From UBA6522 sp965204155 (GTDB taxonomy: Bacteria > Pseudomonadota > Gammaproteobacteria > Steroidobacterales > Rariloculaceae), in NCBI GenBank assembly GCA_965204155.1, contig OZ241971.1, forward strand, positions 4,970,765-5,034,764: a stretch of 64,000 bases of DNA, in the 5' to 3' direction. The position numbers and the translations under genes were made by a program. Position 1 is the first letter of the stretch. The number at the start of each line of letters is the position of its first letter. The notes beneath the pieces were generated by a model. The model had not been told where the DNA came from, ran no database searches, and saw only the letters and a list, made by a program, of their open reading frames with translations. Positions 1 through 7,477 of this stretch are shown piece by piece.

Positions 1-438
1 TTCGTCGAGACCTACACGCCGGACTCGCTGGGCACGTTTCGGCAATCCGGCTGGTTCAACTCCAGCGTCGATGTCGCCATCCCGGACGAGGACGGCAGCG
101 GCGTCACTCAAACGGTGGCGGTGAATGGCCTGGACGCGTCGGCCGACATCGAGGCCGTGATCCTGGAGGTGGACATCGATCATCCGTTTCCCAACGATCT
201 CGGGATCGACATCGTCTCTCCCCGGGGGACGCGCAGCATAGTCAATCCGGCATTCAATGAAACCCTGGCTACCGGAACCAGCGGTCTACCGCTGCGCTGG
301 CGGGTTCTGACTAACGCCTTCTACGGCGAGAGTCCCAGTGGAAACTGGAACATTGAAGTGTATGACGTCGCAGATGGCGACACAGGCCGGCTGAATTCGT
401 GGCGACTGCGATTTTATTATGGGGAGCACCCCGAATAA
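1..438 (+). CDS. Secreted subtilisin/kexin-like protease, C-terminal P domain (5' end outside window)
   Basis: The frame is open from the first base, so only the last 145 residues are present. They read as a proprotein-convertase P (Homo B) domain: a beta-sandwich with the typical 'DIDHPFPNDLGIDIVSPRGT' strand pattern, then 'WRVLTNAFYGESPSGNWNIEVYD' spread over residues 100-122, and a C-terminal 'GRLNSWRLRFY' segment. In the family this domain follows a subtilisin-like catalytic domain and stabilises it, in secreted or cell-surface proteases. The catalytic domain would lie upstream of base 1, so activity cannot be judged. The family call is firm; the attached enzyme type is inferred. Confidence 0.8.
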   Translation, partial: FVETYTPDSLGTFRQSGWFNSSVDVAIPDEDGSGVTQTVAVNGLDASADIEAVILEVDIDHPFPNDLGIDIVSPRGTRSIVNPAFNETLATGTSGLPLRWRVLTNAFYGESPSGNWNIEVYDVADGDTGRLNSWRLRFYYGEHPE

Positions 439-482
439 ACCTCGCCATCCATTTCGCAGCCGACTCGGTCGGGGATGTCCGC

Positions 483-1235
483 TCAGTAAGGCGGCCCGAC
501 CGCGACACGCTTCCCGGTCACCGTATGACTCTCTGCCATGTCGATGACGGCGATCGCGTAATCCTCTCTGGAGAGCAGGCTCGAACCGTTTCGATCGAAC
601 AGCGTCTCCTGGTCCCCCAGCCGATAGCGGCCTGTGAACTCGCCCGCATCCATGATGGAACCGTACGCCGCCGACATCACGGTCCAGTCGAATCCCGTGG
701 ACTCCCGGTAGGCCTCCAGCGCCAGCCAGTGGCCCTGAAACAGCCCGTGCACGAACGTACCGGGTTCGAGATCGAGCGTCTCGAACACGCGCACACCATC
801 GGTGTTGAGCGTCGTGCCGCTTCCGACCTGTATCACGTGCGGGGTCGCGTCACCAAGCCGGGAGGCAGCTTCGATGTAGGCCACCGTGCCTCGAAACGCC
901 ACCGCTTCCTCCGGCGTGTTGCCCGGCCCGACACCGCCCACGGCAATGATCACGGCATCGGCGCCCTGGACCGTGGCGACGATGGAGTCCGGATCGGTGA
1001 TGTCACCCGGAACCGCAGAGAAGAGCGTGTTCTCGTGACGCAAGCTCTCCGGGTTGCGCGTAACGCCGACGACCTCGTGACCGCGGCTCAGCGCCTCCTC
1101 GACAATCACGCTGCCCACGTTGCCGCTCGCGCCATAGACGACGAAGGTGTCGGCAAGCGCGCCCGGCGCGAACGCCCCGAACAGGCTCAGCATGACGAGA
1201 TGGGTTATGAAGATGTCCGATTCTTTGCGTTTCAT
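483..1235 (-). CDS. Exported NmrA-like NAD(P)-binding atypical SDR
   Basis: A 250-residue protein with an N-terminal signal peptide (charged MKRKES, hydrophobic stretch, cut near ALA-D at about residue 29). It is followed at once by a Rossmann nucleotide-binding motif, GASGNVG (about 35-41), and the NmrA/NAD(P)H-binding pattern: 'GDITDPDSI' about residue 75 and 'GADAVIIAVGG' about 90. Such proteins bind NAD(P)H and act as oxidoreductases or redox sensors in the cytoplasm; export is unusual and there is a second case at 55975. The start is supported by AGAGGAA 7 bp upstream. It is convergent with the protease gene. Substrate unknown. Confidence 0.75.
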   Translation of the reverse strand: MKRKESDIFITHLVMLSLFGAFAPGALADTFVVYGASGNVGSVIVEEALSRGHEVVGVTRNPESLRHENTLFSAVPGDITDPDSIVATVQGADAVIIAVGGVGPGNTPEEAVAFRGTVAYIEAASRLGDATPHVIQVGSGTTLNTDGVRVFETLDLEPGTFVHGLFQGHWLALEAYRESTGFDWTVMSAAYGSIMDAGEFTGRYRLGDQETLFDRNGSSLLSREDYAIAVIDMAESHTVTGKRVAVGPPY

Positions 1236-1421
1236 GGTTGTTCCTCTTTACCGGGCGGTCTTGCCGGGGAACTGCGGCCAACCATACCCGCCCCCGGTTT
1301 GAAGTCAATACGATGGTTCGTTGACCGGACGCGGTCCGCGTAAGCGTGCCCGATGCCTTCCACACTGGAATAGCGCCTTGTTTTGGTGACGCACTCAATG
1401 TATTCTGACCGTATGGTTACT

Positions 1422-1427
1422 TATTAT
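1422..1427 (+). promoter_or_regulatory. Putative -10 box (TATTAT) of the Xre/RES operon
   Basis: TATTAT lies 7 bp before the antitoxin ATG and no Shine-Dalgarno sequence separates them. If this is the real promoter, the mRNA would be leaderless or nearly so. No convincing -35 was identified. Confidence 0.3.
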
Positions 1428-1434
1428 TACCCAA

Positions 1435-1971
1435 ATGGCTAATTCGATTCCCATGCCTCATCCAGGTCCGCTCCTTGTTGAGAAGTCTCAGGGCCGCGTA
1501 AGTGTCCATGCCCGCGAGCTGCCAGTCGAACCCGACGCCACGGCGCTGGACCGGTCTGTGGTTGCCATGCTGACGTCAGGCACGGCGGAGCCCGATGCGC
1601 AGTCCATAGGCATCCTGGGCCTTATACGCAGTGGGTTGCCATTCGCTGCTCTGGAAAACCTGGTTCAAGTTGTGGGCGCGTCCCAGGGGGAAGTTGCCAA
1701 GGTGGTGGGAATGCCCGCCACGACTCTCGGCCGACGCCGCAGGAATGGACGTCTCACATTGACGGAGTCGGACCACGTGGTGCGGGTCGCGCGCCTTGCT
1801 GTTATGGCGCGGGAACTCATGGCTGGAGACCCCAGCGCTGCGAGCGAATGGATGACGACGCCACACCGGCTGCTAGGCGGCGAAACGCCGCTCCGCCACG
1901 CTTCCACTGAAGCCGGTGGCCGCGAGGTGGAACAACTCATCGGCCAGCTTCGTCACGGCGTATTCAGCTAG
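1435..1971 (+). CDS. Type II antitoxin, MbcA/ParS/Xre family (DUF2384)
   Basis: A 178-residue protein with the two-part architecture of this antitoxin family. An Xre-like helix-turn-helix region occupies about 60-115 ('LENLVQVVGASQGEVAKVVG', then 'PATTLGRRRRNGRLT'), followed by a C-terminal segment with 'ASEWMTTPHRLLGGETPL' and 'AGGREVEQLIGQLRHG', typical of MbcA/ParS/Xre antitoxins. These bind and block a RES-domain toxin and repress their own operon. The stop codon overlaps the next gene's GTG by one base (TAGTG), so the two are translationally coupled. The pairing with a RES gene makes the call secure. Confidence 0.9.
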   Translation: MANSIPMPHPGPLLVEKSQGRVSVHARELPVEPDATALDRSVVAMLTSGTAEPDAQSIGILGLIRSGLPFAALENLVQVVGASQGEVAKVVGMPATTLGRRRRNGRLTLTESDHVVRVARLAVMARELMAGDPSAASEWMTTPHRLLGGETPLRHASTEAGGREVEQLIGQLRHGVFS

Positions 1972-2438
1972 TGCTTGTCGCCTGGCGCCTGGCTGCGCCG
2001 CAATTCGCTCAAACTGAGGACGAGTTGCTGTCCGGCGAGGGCGCGCGCCTGTACGGGGGTCGCTGGAACAGTCCGGGAAGGCCCGCAGTGTATCTCGGCG
2101 ACAGTCTCGCGCTCGCGGCCATGGAATTGCTCGTCCACCTGCGGAACGTGGACGTTTTGGAAACCTACCGCAAGATGGCAGTCTACATCCCCGAGGACCT
2201 TGTCATGCACATCGAACCCGGCGAACTGCCTGCCGGATGGGAAACAGGATCGAGAAGTACGACACGCGAGATCGGCGATCGTTGGCTTACCGGAAGACGG
2301 TCCGTTGCGCTACAGGTGCCAAGTGCAGTGGTCCATGGAGACAGCAATCTGATCCTCAATCCGACCCATCGCGACATGGCTCTCATCGAGGTCGGACCCG
2401 TTTCCGATTTCCGGTTCGACCGGAGGCTTGGCCGTTAG
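1971..2438 (+). CDS. RES-domain toxin (NAD+ phosphorylase family)
   Basis: A 155-residue protein with hallmarks of the RES family: 'LYGGRWNSPGRPAVYLGDSLALAAMELL' across residues 27-54 (conserved Arg31, Tyr41 and Glu52 positions) and 'NLILNPTHRDM' near residue 128. RES toxins degrade NAD+ and arrest growth until bound by the partner antitoxin. Start is GTG, overlapping the antitoxin stop by one base. Length matches the usual 145-170 residues and no key motif is missing, so the module looks intact. Confidence 0.9.
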   Translation: MLVAWRLAAPQFAQTEDELLSGEGARLYGGRWNSPGRPAVYLGDSLALAAMELLVHLRNVDVLETYRKMAVYIPEDLVMHIEPGELPAGWETGSRSTTREIGDRWLTGRRSVALQVPSAVVHGDSNLILNPTHRDMALIEVGPVSDFRFDRRLGR

Positions 2439-2549
2439 ACCGTAGCCCGGGATGAGGCGCTCAAATCGCCATTGCGGGGGTAACCGCGCTCGGATACTCT
2501 GCGCACTTCTGGACACTCTGTTCCACCTGAGATTCACGAGGAAAAACCG

Positions 2550-4295
2550 ATGAGCCATCCGATACGCTTGGCTGCGCTGCTGCTCCCGGTCTGTTTCGTT
2601 CAGCCCGTGCTTGCTCAAGAGTTTTCGGCTGACCCCGTGACCGATGCGATGCTGCGGGATCCCGACCCCGCCGACTGGCTCATGTGGCGCCGCACGCTCG
2701 ATAGCTGGGCGCACAGCCCGCTCGATCAGATCGATGCGGACAATGTCGGCGAACTCGAACTGGTATGGTCCCGGTCGCTGCATTCGGGCAGGCAGGAAGG
2801 CACGCCGCTGGTGTACGACGGGGTAATGTTCTTCCCTAACCCCGGCGATGTCGTTCAGGCTCTGGATGCGGCTACGGGTGAGTTTTTCTGGGAGTACGTC
2901 CGCGCCCTGCCGACCGACCTGAGCGAGTACTTTTCCGTGTCGGACACCAACCGCAACCTGGCGATCTACGAGAACAAGATCATTGACTCTGGTGCCGATG
3001 ACTATCTCTACGCGCTCGACATGGCCACCGGCGAACTGGTCTGGGAGCATATGATCATGGATTATCGAGTCGGAGGACTGCAGTCTTCGGGCCCGATCAT
3101 TGCGGATGGGAAGATCATTTCCGGGCGCAGTTGCCTGCCCGTGAGCGGTCCGGACGCCTGCATTATCATGGCGCACGACGGCTCCAGCGGGGAAGAGCTG
3201 TGGCGGACGCGGACCATTGCGGCCCCGGGCGAGCCCGGCGGCGACACATGGGGAGATGTTCCTTACGAGGAGCGCTGGCACGTGGGTACGTGGATGGTAC
3301 CGAGCTACGACCCGGTACTTGAGCGCGTCTTCATCGGCACATCGGTGACCGCGCCGGCGCCGAAGTTCATGCTGGGTGGCAACGATCACAAGTACCTGTA
3401 TCACAATTCCACCCTGGCGCTCGACGCCGTCACCGGAGAAATCGTCTGGTATTACCAGCACCTGGTGGATCACTGGGATCTTGACCATCCGTTCGAGCGG
3501 TTGCTGGTGGATACGGCGGTGGCGCCGAATCCCGACGCGGTCAGCTGGATCAATCCCGGTCTGCAGTCCGGCGAAGTTCGCAAAGTGGTCACCGGCATCC
3601 CCGGCAAGACCGGTATCGTGTATACGCTCGATCGTGAGACGGGCGAATTCTTGTGGGCAACCCCCACTGTGGTGCAAAACGTCATCGAGAGCATCGACGG
3701 CGCGACAGGCGCGGTACGGGGCACCGAGGATGTGCTGTTCACCGGTGCGGAACAGACCCGTTTCGTTTGTCCATCGCTGATCGGCGGCAAGAACTGGCCG
3801 ACCGGCGCCTACAGTCCGACCACCAATACGATGTACATGCCGCTGCAGAACACCTGCATGAGCGCACGGTCCACGGCGGAAGTGCCTGATCCTGACGACC
3901 TGTACGCACTCGACAACACTGACGAGATTACGCCCGGTGAGGAAAACGTCGGCGCGATTCACGCCATATCCGCCGAAACCGGTGTGACTTCCTGGATCTA
4001 CGAACAACCCGCGGGTGTGGCCTCGCTGATGGTCACCGACGGGGGGTTGCTCTTTGGAGGCGATGCGGCCGGCCGATTCAGGGCGCTGGATCTGACGACG
4101 GGCGAGGTACTTTGGGAGACGGATCTCGGGGCGCAGGTGTCAGGGTACCCGGTGACCTACGCGGTGGGCGGCAGACAGTATGTTGCCGTCAGTACCGGAT
4201 CCTCATTTGCTCTGGGGGAACTCAACAGCCTGGTATCGGAGGAATTACAGGCCGGCGTCGATACCAACCTGTTCATCTTCGCGTTGCCGGACTGA
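2550..4295 (+). CDS. Periplasmic PQQ-dependent alcohol dehydrogenase-like quinoprotein
   Basis: A 581-residue protein with a signal peptide cut near VLA-Q (residue 22). It has the eight-bladed propeller signature of the methanol/ethanol-type PQQ dehydrogenases: 'WLMWRRTLDSWAHSPLDQI' near the mature start, repeated 'LDAxTGExxW' tryptophan-docking motifs, and the active-site region 'DHWDLDHPFE' about residue 310. There is no CxxCH, so no fused cytochrome c domain; electrons would go to a separate carrier. A GAGGAA Shine-Dalgarno precedes the ATG. No PQQ biosynthesis gene or partner cytochrome is adjacent. Family firm, substrate unknown. Confidence 0.88.
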   Translation: MSHPIRLAALLLPVCFVQPVLAQEFSADPVTDAMLRDPDPADWLMWRRTLDSWAHSPLDQIDADNVGELELVWSRSLHSGRQEGTPLVYDGVMFFPNPGDVVQALDAATGEFFWEYVRALPTDLSEYFSVSDTNRNLAIYENKIIDSGADDYLYALDMATGELVWEHMIMDYRVGGLQSSGPIIADGKIISGRSCLPVSGPDACIIMAHDGSSGEELWRTRTIAAPGEPGGDTWGDVPYEERWHVGTWMVPSYDPVLERVFIGTSVTAPAPKFMLGGNDHKYLYHNSTLALDAVTGEIVWYYQHLVDHWDLDHPFERLLVDTAVAPNPDAVSWINPGLQSGEVRKVVTGIPGKTGIVYTLDRETGEFLWATPTVVQNVIESIDGATGAVRGTEDVLFTGAEQTRFVCPSLIGGKNWPTGAYSPTTNTMYMPLQNTCMSARSTAEVPDPDDLYALDNTDEITPGEENVGAIHAISAETGVTSWIYEQPAGVASLMVTDGGLLFGGDAAGRFRALDLTTGEVLWETDLGAQVSGYPVTYAVGGRQYVAVSTGSSFALGELNSLVSEELQAGVDTNLFIFALPD

Positions 4296-4604
4296 TCGCG
4301 GGGTCGGGCGCCCGCCGTGCTTTGCGCACGGTGCGTTCGGTCTCTTCCCGGACCGCCAGCAACCGGCCGATCATCGTGCTGACGAGGTCCTCGGCGCGGT
4401 TCGGGGCACGCCAGGAGCCGTTGATGGGCCCTTAGCAAGGCCTCGCCGTCGAGTTTCTCCTTCAGCAGGTCTTCGGCCAGCATCAGGCCGAGATTCTGCC
4501 TGGCCGAGAATTTCCGCGCAGATAGCCACCCTGGTGATGCGCTCCCCGACCCTGGCGAGACGATCAGGGTCGGAGATGCCGGCAAGATTGGTGCAAACCA
4601 ACAC
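4274..4604 (-). pseudogene. Decayed reading frame in three frames, function not recognised
   Basis: This 318-bp gap after the quinoprotein gene holds no intact gene. The minus strand shows protein-like segments in successive frames: 'NLAGISDPDRLARVGERIT' first, then 'GLMLAEDLLKEKLDGEALL', then 'RAEDLVSTMIGRLLAVREE' running to a stop inside the end of the quinoprotein gene. The acidic, alternating character of each piece suggests one old gene broken by at least two frameshifts. I cannot name the family. Confidence 0.3.
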
Positions 4605-4613
4605 AGCCGAGGT

Positions 4614-4938
4614 TCAGCGAATCAGTTGTTCGAGCAACAGGCTGGACAATTCCCTACGGGCGTCGAGGATCACGATGACATGGACGCGATCAGCATCGAA
4701 TCGATAGACGATTCGCCATGGGCCTTAAATCAGTTCCCGGTAGGCGAAAATGTCCACCGCTCGCAACTCAGGAACGATTCGTCCGCGCTCCGGGAATACT
4801 GTGAGCGCTTGGCTCCGGCTCTCCAGTCGCGAGAGCACTTCGAGAGCGTTGGGCGGATTCTCTGCGGCAATGAACTCGGTGATGCCCTCAAGGTCGAATC
4901 TCGCGGCATCAGGTCCACAGAACCGGATAGTCAGCCAC
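4614..4938 (-). pseudogene. ParE/RelE-type toxin pseudogene (frameshift plus nonsense)
   Basis: Reading from a GTG that overlaps the antitoxin stop, 'VADYPVLWT' is followed after a frameshift by 'DAARFDLEGITEFIAAENPP', then a segment ending 'FAYRELI', an in-frame TAA, and 'GPWRIVYRFDADRVHVIVIL' with the tail 'DARRELSSLLLEQLIR'. This is the full ParE/RelE layout (YRELI-GPWRIVYR core) carrying two disabling lesions. Intact relatives inhibit gyrase or cleave ribosome-bound mRNA. The partner antitoxin lies just upstream on the same strand. Real decay is more likely than sequencing error because there are two independent lesions. Confidence 0.75.
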
Positions 4939-5158
4939 CGGCTGCGGTGGTCAAGCGGGCCCGGATGTCTGCGAACACGCGATCCTGGGCGGTGGTGCGC
5001 TCCGCCGGGATGTCGGCTTCGTCCTGCGCCATGAGCTTTAGCATGAGCAGCGCTTCCTGGAACCGCTGGTGCGTCTGGAAGTCCTGCACCACGGCGCTGG
5101 CGGCACCGCGCTGCGTCAAGACAATCGCATGCTGAGCGGTTTGCAGTTCGGCGAGCAT
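4931..5158 (-). CDS. Phd/YefM-type antitoxin, shortened N-terminus
   Basis: A 75-residue protein matching the core of Phd/YefM antitoxins: 'MLAELQTAQHAIVLTQRGAA' at the start, 'VQDFQTHQRFQEALLMLKLM' in the middle, then 'DRVFADIRARL'. In the family about 15-20 residues containing the first beta strand normally precede this 'LAEL'. Here upstream codons do not restore them and there is no start further up, so the DNA-binding N-terminus looks lost. It heads the broken ParE gene on the same strand. It may be a non-functional relic. Confidence 0.7.
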   Translation of the reverse strand: MLAELQTAQHAIVLTQRGAASAVVQDFQTHQRFQEALLMLKLMAQDEADIPAERTTAQDRVFADIRARLTTAAGG

Positions 5159-5410
5159 TTGCGCCTTGACGTCAAGTCCAAGCGCAAGTTGGAAAGGGCG
5201 GCAGCGTATGAGGAAACGACCGTTAGCCGATTCGTGCTGTCAAACGCCGTGGCGGCGGCCGAACGAGTGATCGCGGCACGCGAAGGAATCGTTCTGCCTG
5301 CGAAGGACTGGGACGCCCTCCACGATGCGCTGCTCGACCCGCCCGCGCCGAATCCGGAACTTAGACGGGCCGCCCTCCGCTATCGCTCGCCACGCTCCGT
5401 CAGACTATAG
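5129..5410 (+). CDS. Orphan TacA-like (DUF1778) antitoxin with altered N-terminus
   Basis: A 93-residue frame. From residue 10 on ('HLRLDVKSKRKLERAAAYEE', 'SRFVLSNAVAAAERVIAARE', 'DWDALHDALLDPPAPN') it matches the ribbon-helix-helix DUF1778/TacA antitoxins. The first nine residues are atypical and come from sequence shared with the opposite-strand Phd antitoxin. The usual GNAT acetyltransferase toxin TacT does not follow; MazE does. It is either an orphan antitoxin or a fragment left by a recombination whose breakpoint lies at about 5150. The start at 5129 is a guess; an in-frame TTG at about 5141 is an alternative. Confidence 0.6.
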   Translation: MLSGLQFGEHLRLDVKSKRKLERAAAYEETTVSRFVLSNAVAAAERVIAAREGIVLPAKDWDALHDALLDPPAPNPELRRAALRYRSPRSVRL

Positions 5411-5435
5411 TTGGCCTTGAGTCTTGCAGACCTTG

Positions 5436-5455
5436 TGTTATATTCGGATATAACA
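5436..5455. promoter_or_regulatory. Palindromic operator over the mazEF promoter
   Basis: TGTTATATTCGGATATAACA has perfect 8-bp arms round a 4-bp centre. It lies 12 bp before the MazE ATG and overlaps -10-like TATATT/TATAAC sequences, with TTGAGT about 16 bp upstream of TATATT. An autorepressor site for the MazE-MazF complex is the natural reading. Confidence 0.65.
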
Positions 5456-5467
5456 TAGGAGAAACGC

Positions 5468-5725
5468 ATGCATGTCACCCATCTGCGCAAGGTCGGCGGC
5501 TCCGTGATGCTCGCGATACCCCCGGCGCTGCTCGATGTGCTGGAGCTTCGAGCCGGCGCCAGCGTGGACATAGGGATCGCGGAAGGCCAATTGATCGTGG
5601 CGCCGAGAACGCGGGCCGGCTACACCCTGGACGAACTCCTGGCGCAATGCGACGAGACCGCTCCGGTGGGCGAAGAGGACCGCGCCTGGCTTGAGGCCGA
5701 GCCGGTCGGCAACGAACTGCTGTAA
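5468..5725 (+). CDS. mazE: MazE/AbrB-type antitoxin
   Basis: An 85-residue protein with an N-terminal swapped-hairpin AbrB/MazE DNA-binding domain ('LRKVGGSVMLAIPPALLDVL' residues 5-24, 'GIAEGQLIVAP' 37-47) and an acidic C-terminal tail ('DETAPVGEEDRAWLEAEPV') of the kind that plugs the MazF active site. AGGAGA lies 5 bp before the ATG. Its TAA overlaps the toxin ATG by one base. It probably represses its own promoter through the palindrome just upstream. Confidence 0.88.
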   Translation: MHVTHLRKVGGSVMLAIPPALLDVLELRAGASVDIGIAEGQLIVAPRTRAGYTLDELLAQCDETAPVGEEDRAWLEAEPVGNELL

Positions 5726-6057
5726 TGCAGCGGGGCGAGATCTGGCTGGTCAGCCTCGACCCCACCGCCGGCCGCGAGCAACGGGGAACCCGCCCGGTGC
5801 TGATCGTCTCCACCGCCCCCTTCAACCGACTCACGCGGACCCCCGTCGTTCTGCCCATCACCACCGGCGGAAGCTTCGCGCGCCGCCGCGGGTTCGCGGT
5901 ATCCCTGGACGATGCGGGCACGCGCACCGTGGGCGTCATTCGCTGCGACCAGCCCCGCGCACTCGATCTCGCCGCCCGGAACGGGAGGCGCCTCGAAGCG
6001 GTCCCGGAGCCGATCATGGACGACGTGCTGGCGCGCCTTGCCGCAATCCTGGCGTAA
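5725..6057 (+). CDS. mazF: MazF/PemK-type mRNA interferase toxin
   Basis: A 110-residue protein with the MazF/PemK fold pattern: 'MQRGEIWLVSLDPTAGREQRGTRPVLIVS' over residues 1-29 (conserved RGEIW start and RPVLIVS strand), 'PVVLPITT' near 40, 'GVIRCDQPRALD' near 71. The family cuts single-stranded mRNA at short motifs. Translationally coupled to MazE (TAATG). Full length and intact. Confidence 0.9.
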   Translation: MQRGEIWLVSLDPTAGREQRGTRPVLIVSTAPFNRLTRTPVVLPITTGGSFARRRGFAVSLDDAGTRTVGVIRCDQPRALDLAARNGRRLEAVPEPIMDDVLARLAAILA

Positions 6058-6290
6058 CCCCCTGGTTACGGACTACGCGAACTTGACGGCCTGCATATTG
6101 CCTTTGTCGACCCGGATTACTGCTTGCAAATAATCCGAATCTGAGCGTGGTCGCTCACAGGCTGGTGCGCTTCACAAAAAGTATGACAGTTATTAGTTCT
6201 TGTCAGAAGTGGCCTGATACCGTTGCTATACTGCTCGGCATTCCGGCCAAAAAACGGCGCTATCGGCCCGATGCCTCCCAAGAGACTCCC

Positions 6291-7355
6291 ATGCCCAATA
6301 CGCACACGCTGAAAACAGCAACTTTGTCCGCGCTTGCAAGTCTCGCAACGTCATCGCTCACGCTCGCGCACCACGGTCCCGTCTCGCAATCATCACTCTA
6401 CCTGACCGACAACTTCGTTGAGCTCCAAGGGGAGATCGTCGACGTGTTTTGGCGCAATCCCCATACGCGCGCGCGCATGCTCGTGGTCGGCGATGACGGC
6501 GAAGAGCAGCTTTGGGAGATCGAGATATCGCCCGGACCGCGCACATTGGAACGGCTCGGCATCAATGAAGAGGACCTTTTCGGCCCGGCGCGAGCGGCGG
6601 GCTACATCTCGCGACGCGATCCCGATTCGCTCGGCGCGTTACACGTTTTGCTGCCCGACGGTCGCGAGTATGCGCCAGGTAACCGTGAGCTGCTCTGGAC
6701 GGCCGACAGGCTCGCGAGCACACAGTTCGCAATCGACCCGGAAAGATCTGCAGAAGAGCGACGCACGGCAACCAGTATTTTCAGGACGTGGGGACGCAGA
6801 ATCGGGCCCCGGCCTCAAGCCGACGAATATCACCATCTCCTGACAGATCGTGGCCGTGAGGCGGCGGCACAATTCCACGCCCCGCGCGACAACCCCGAAC
6901 TCGAGTGCCGCACCGGCGTAGGCGCGAGCATGATGGACCCCATGCCGCTTGAGATCATCGACGAAGGCAATCGTATCTTGGTGCACCAGTCGGAGTACAA
7001 CGTACGCCGCACAATCTGGCTGGATCCCGAGGCTTCCGGAGTAGAGCCCACGCCGGGACCATACGGTTTCTCGGTGGGTCGCTGGGAAGATGATGTGCTC
7101 ATGGTGTATACAACTCATATCGACTTCCCGTATCTCGATCCCTATGGCACACCGCAGTCCGATCAGATCGAGTATCTCGAGCGCTTCCAGCTCTCCGAAT
7201 CCGATGACGCAGTTCTGCTGAACTACTCACTGACGGCCACCGATCCTGTCATGTACGCGGAGCCGATCGTTTTCGAGCGGCCACGTCAATGGTCGCCAGG
7301 GCGTGTATTCGAGGAGTTCAACTGCGCCCACGAGTGGGAGGGCGGAGCGGAGTAA
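6291..7355 (+). CDS. Secreted AHH/NPH-family protein (DUF6152-like), full-length
   Basis: A 354-residue protein. The signal peptide ends ...SLTLA, so the mature protein should begin His27-His28. N-terminal module: 'FVELQGEIVDVFWRNPHTRA' with NPH at 56-58. Middle: 'DPDSLGALHVLLPDGREY'. C-terminal module: 'VGRWEDDVLMVYTTHIDFPY' and a final 'FNCAHEWEGG'. Function of the family is unknown; secretion and conserved histidines suggest periplasmic metal or ligand binding. I chose this ATG over an upstream in-frame codon because it begins the signal peptide. One of at least ten relatives in this window. Confidence 0.8.
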   Translation: MPNTHTLKTATLSALASLATSSLTLAHHGPVSQSSLYLTDNFVELQGEIVDVFWRNPHTRARMLVVGDDGEEQLWEIEISPGPRTLERLGINEEDLFGPARAAGYISRRDPDSLGALHVLLPDGREYAPGNRELLWTADRLASTQFAIDPERSAEERRTATSIFRTWGRRIGPRPQADEYHHLLTDRGREAAAQFHAPRDNPELECRTGVGASMMDPMPLEIIDEGNRILVHQSEYNVRRTIWLDPEASGVEPTPGPYGFSVGRWEDDVLMVYTTHIDFPYLDPYGTPQSDQIEYLERFQLSESDDAVLLNYSLTATDPVMYAEPIVFERPRQWSPGRVFEEFNCAHEWEGGAE

Positions 7356-7477
7356 GCTCTCTGGGCCACCTTCTTCGGCCAGAGCCGTTGACCGTTAAAC
7401 TGCTTGACGCCAAGCTGGAACACGCGCCTCATTTGAGGCGCTGATTGCCGAAAGTCAGGATCTTGCGCTTCGCCGAG

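Noticed and set aside
399..1343. Long plus-strand frame opposite the NmrA-like gene
   Set aside because: Arg/His-rich composition with no signal, motif or ribosome site; the minus-strand gene has all three.
2310..4007. 565-codon minus-strand frame across the quinoprotein gene
   Set aside because: A mirror frame of GC-rich coding DNA; it shows no motif, while the plus strand encodes a clear PQQ dehydrogenase.
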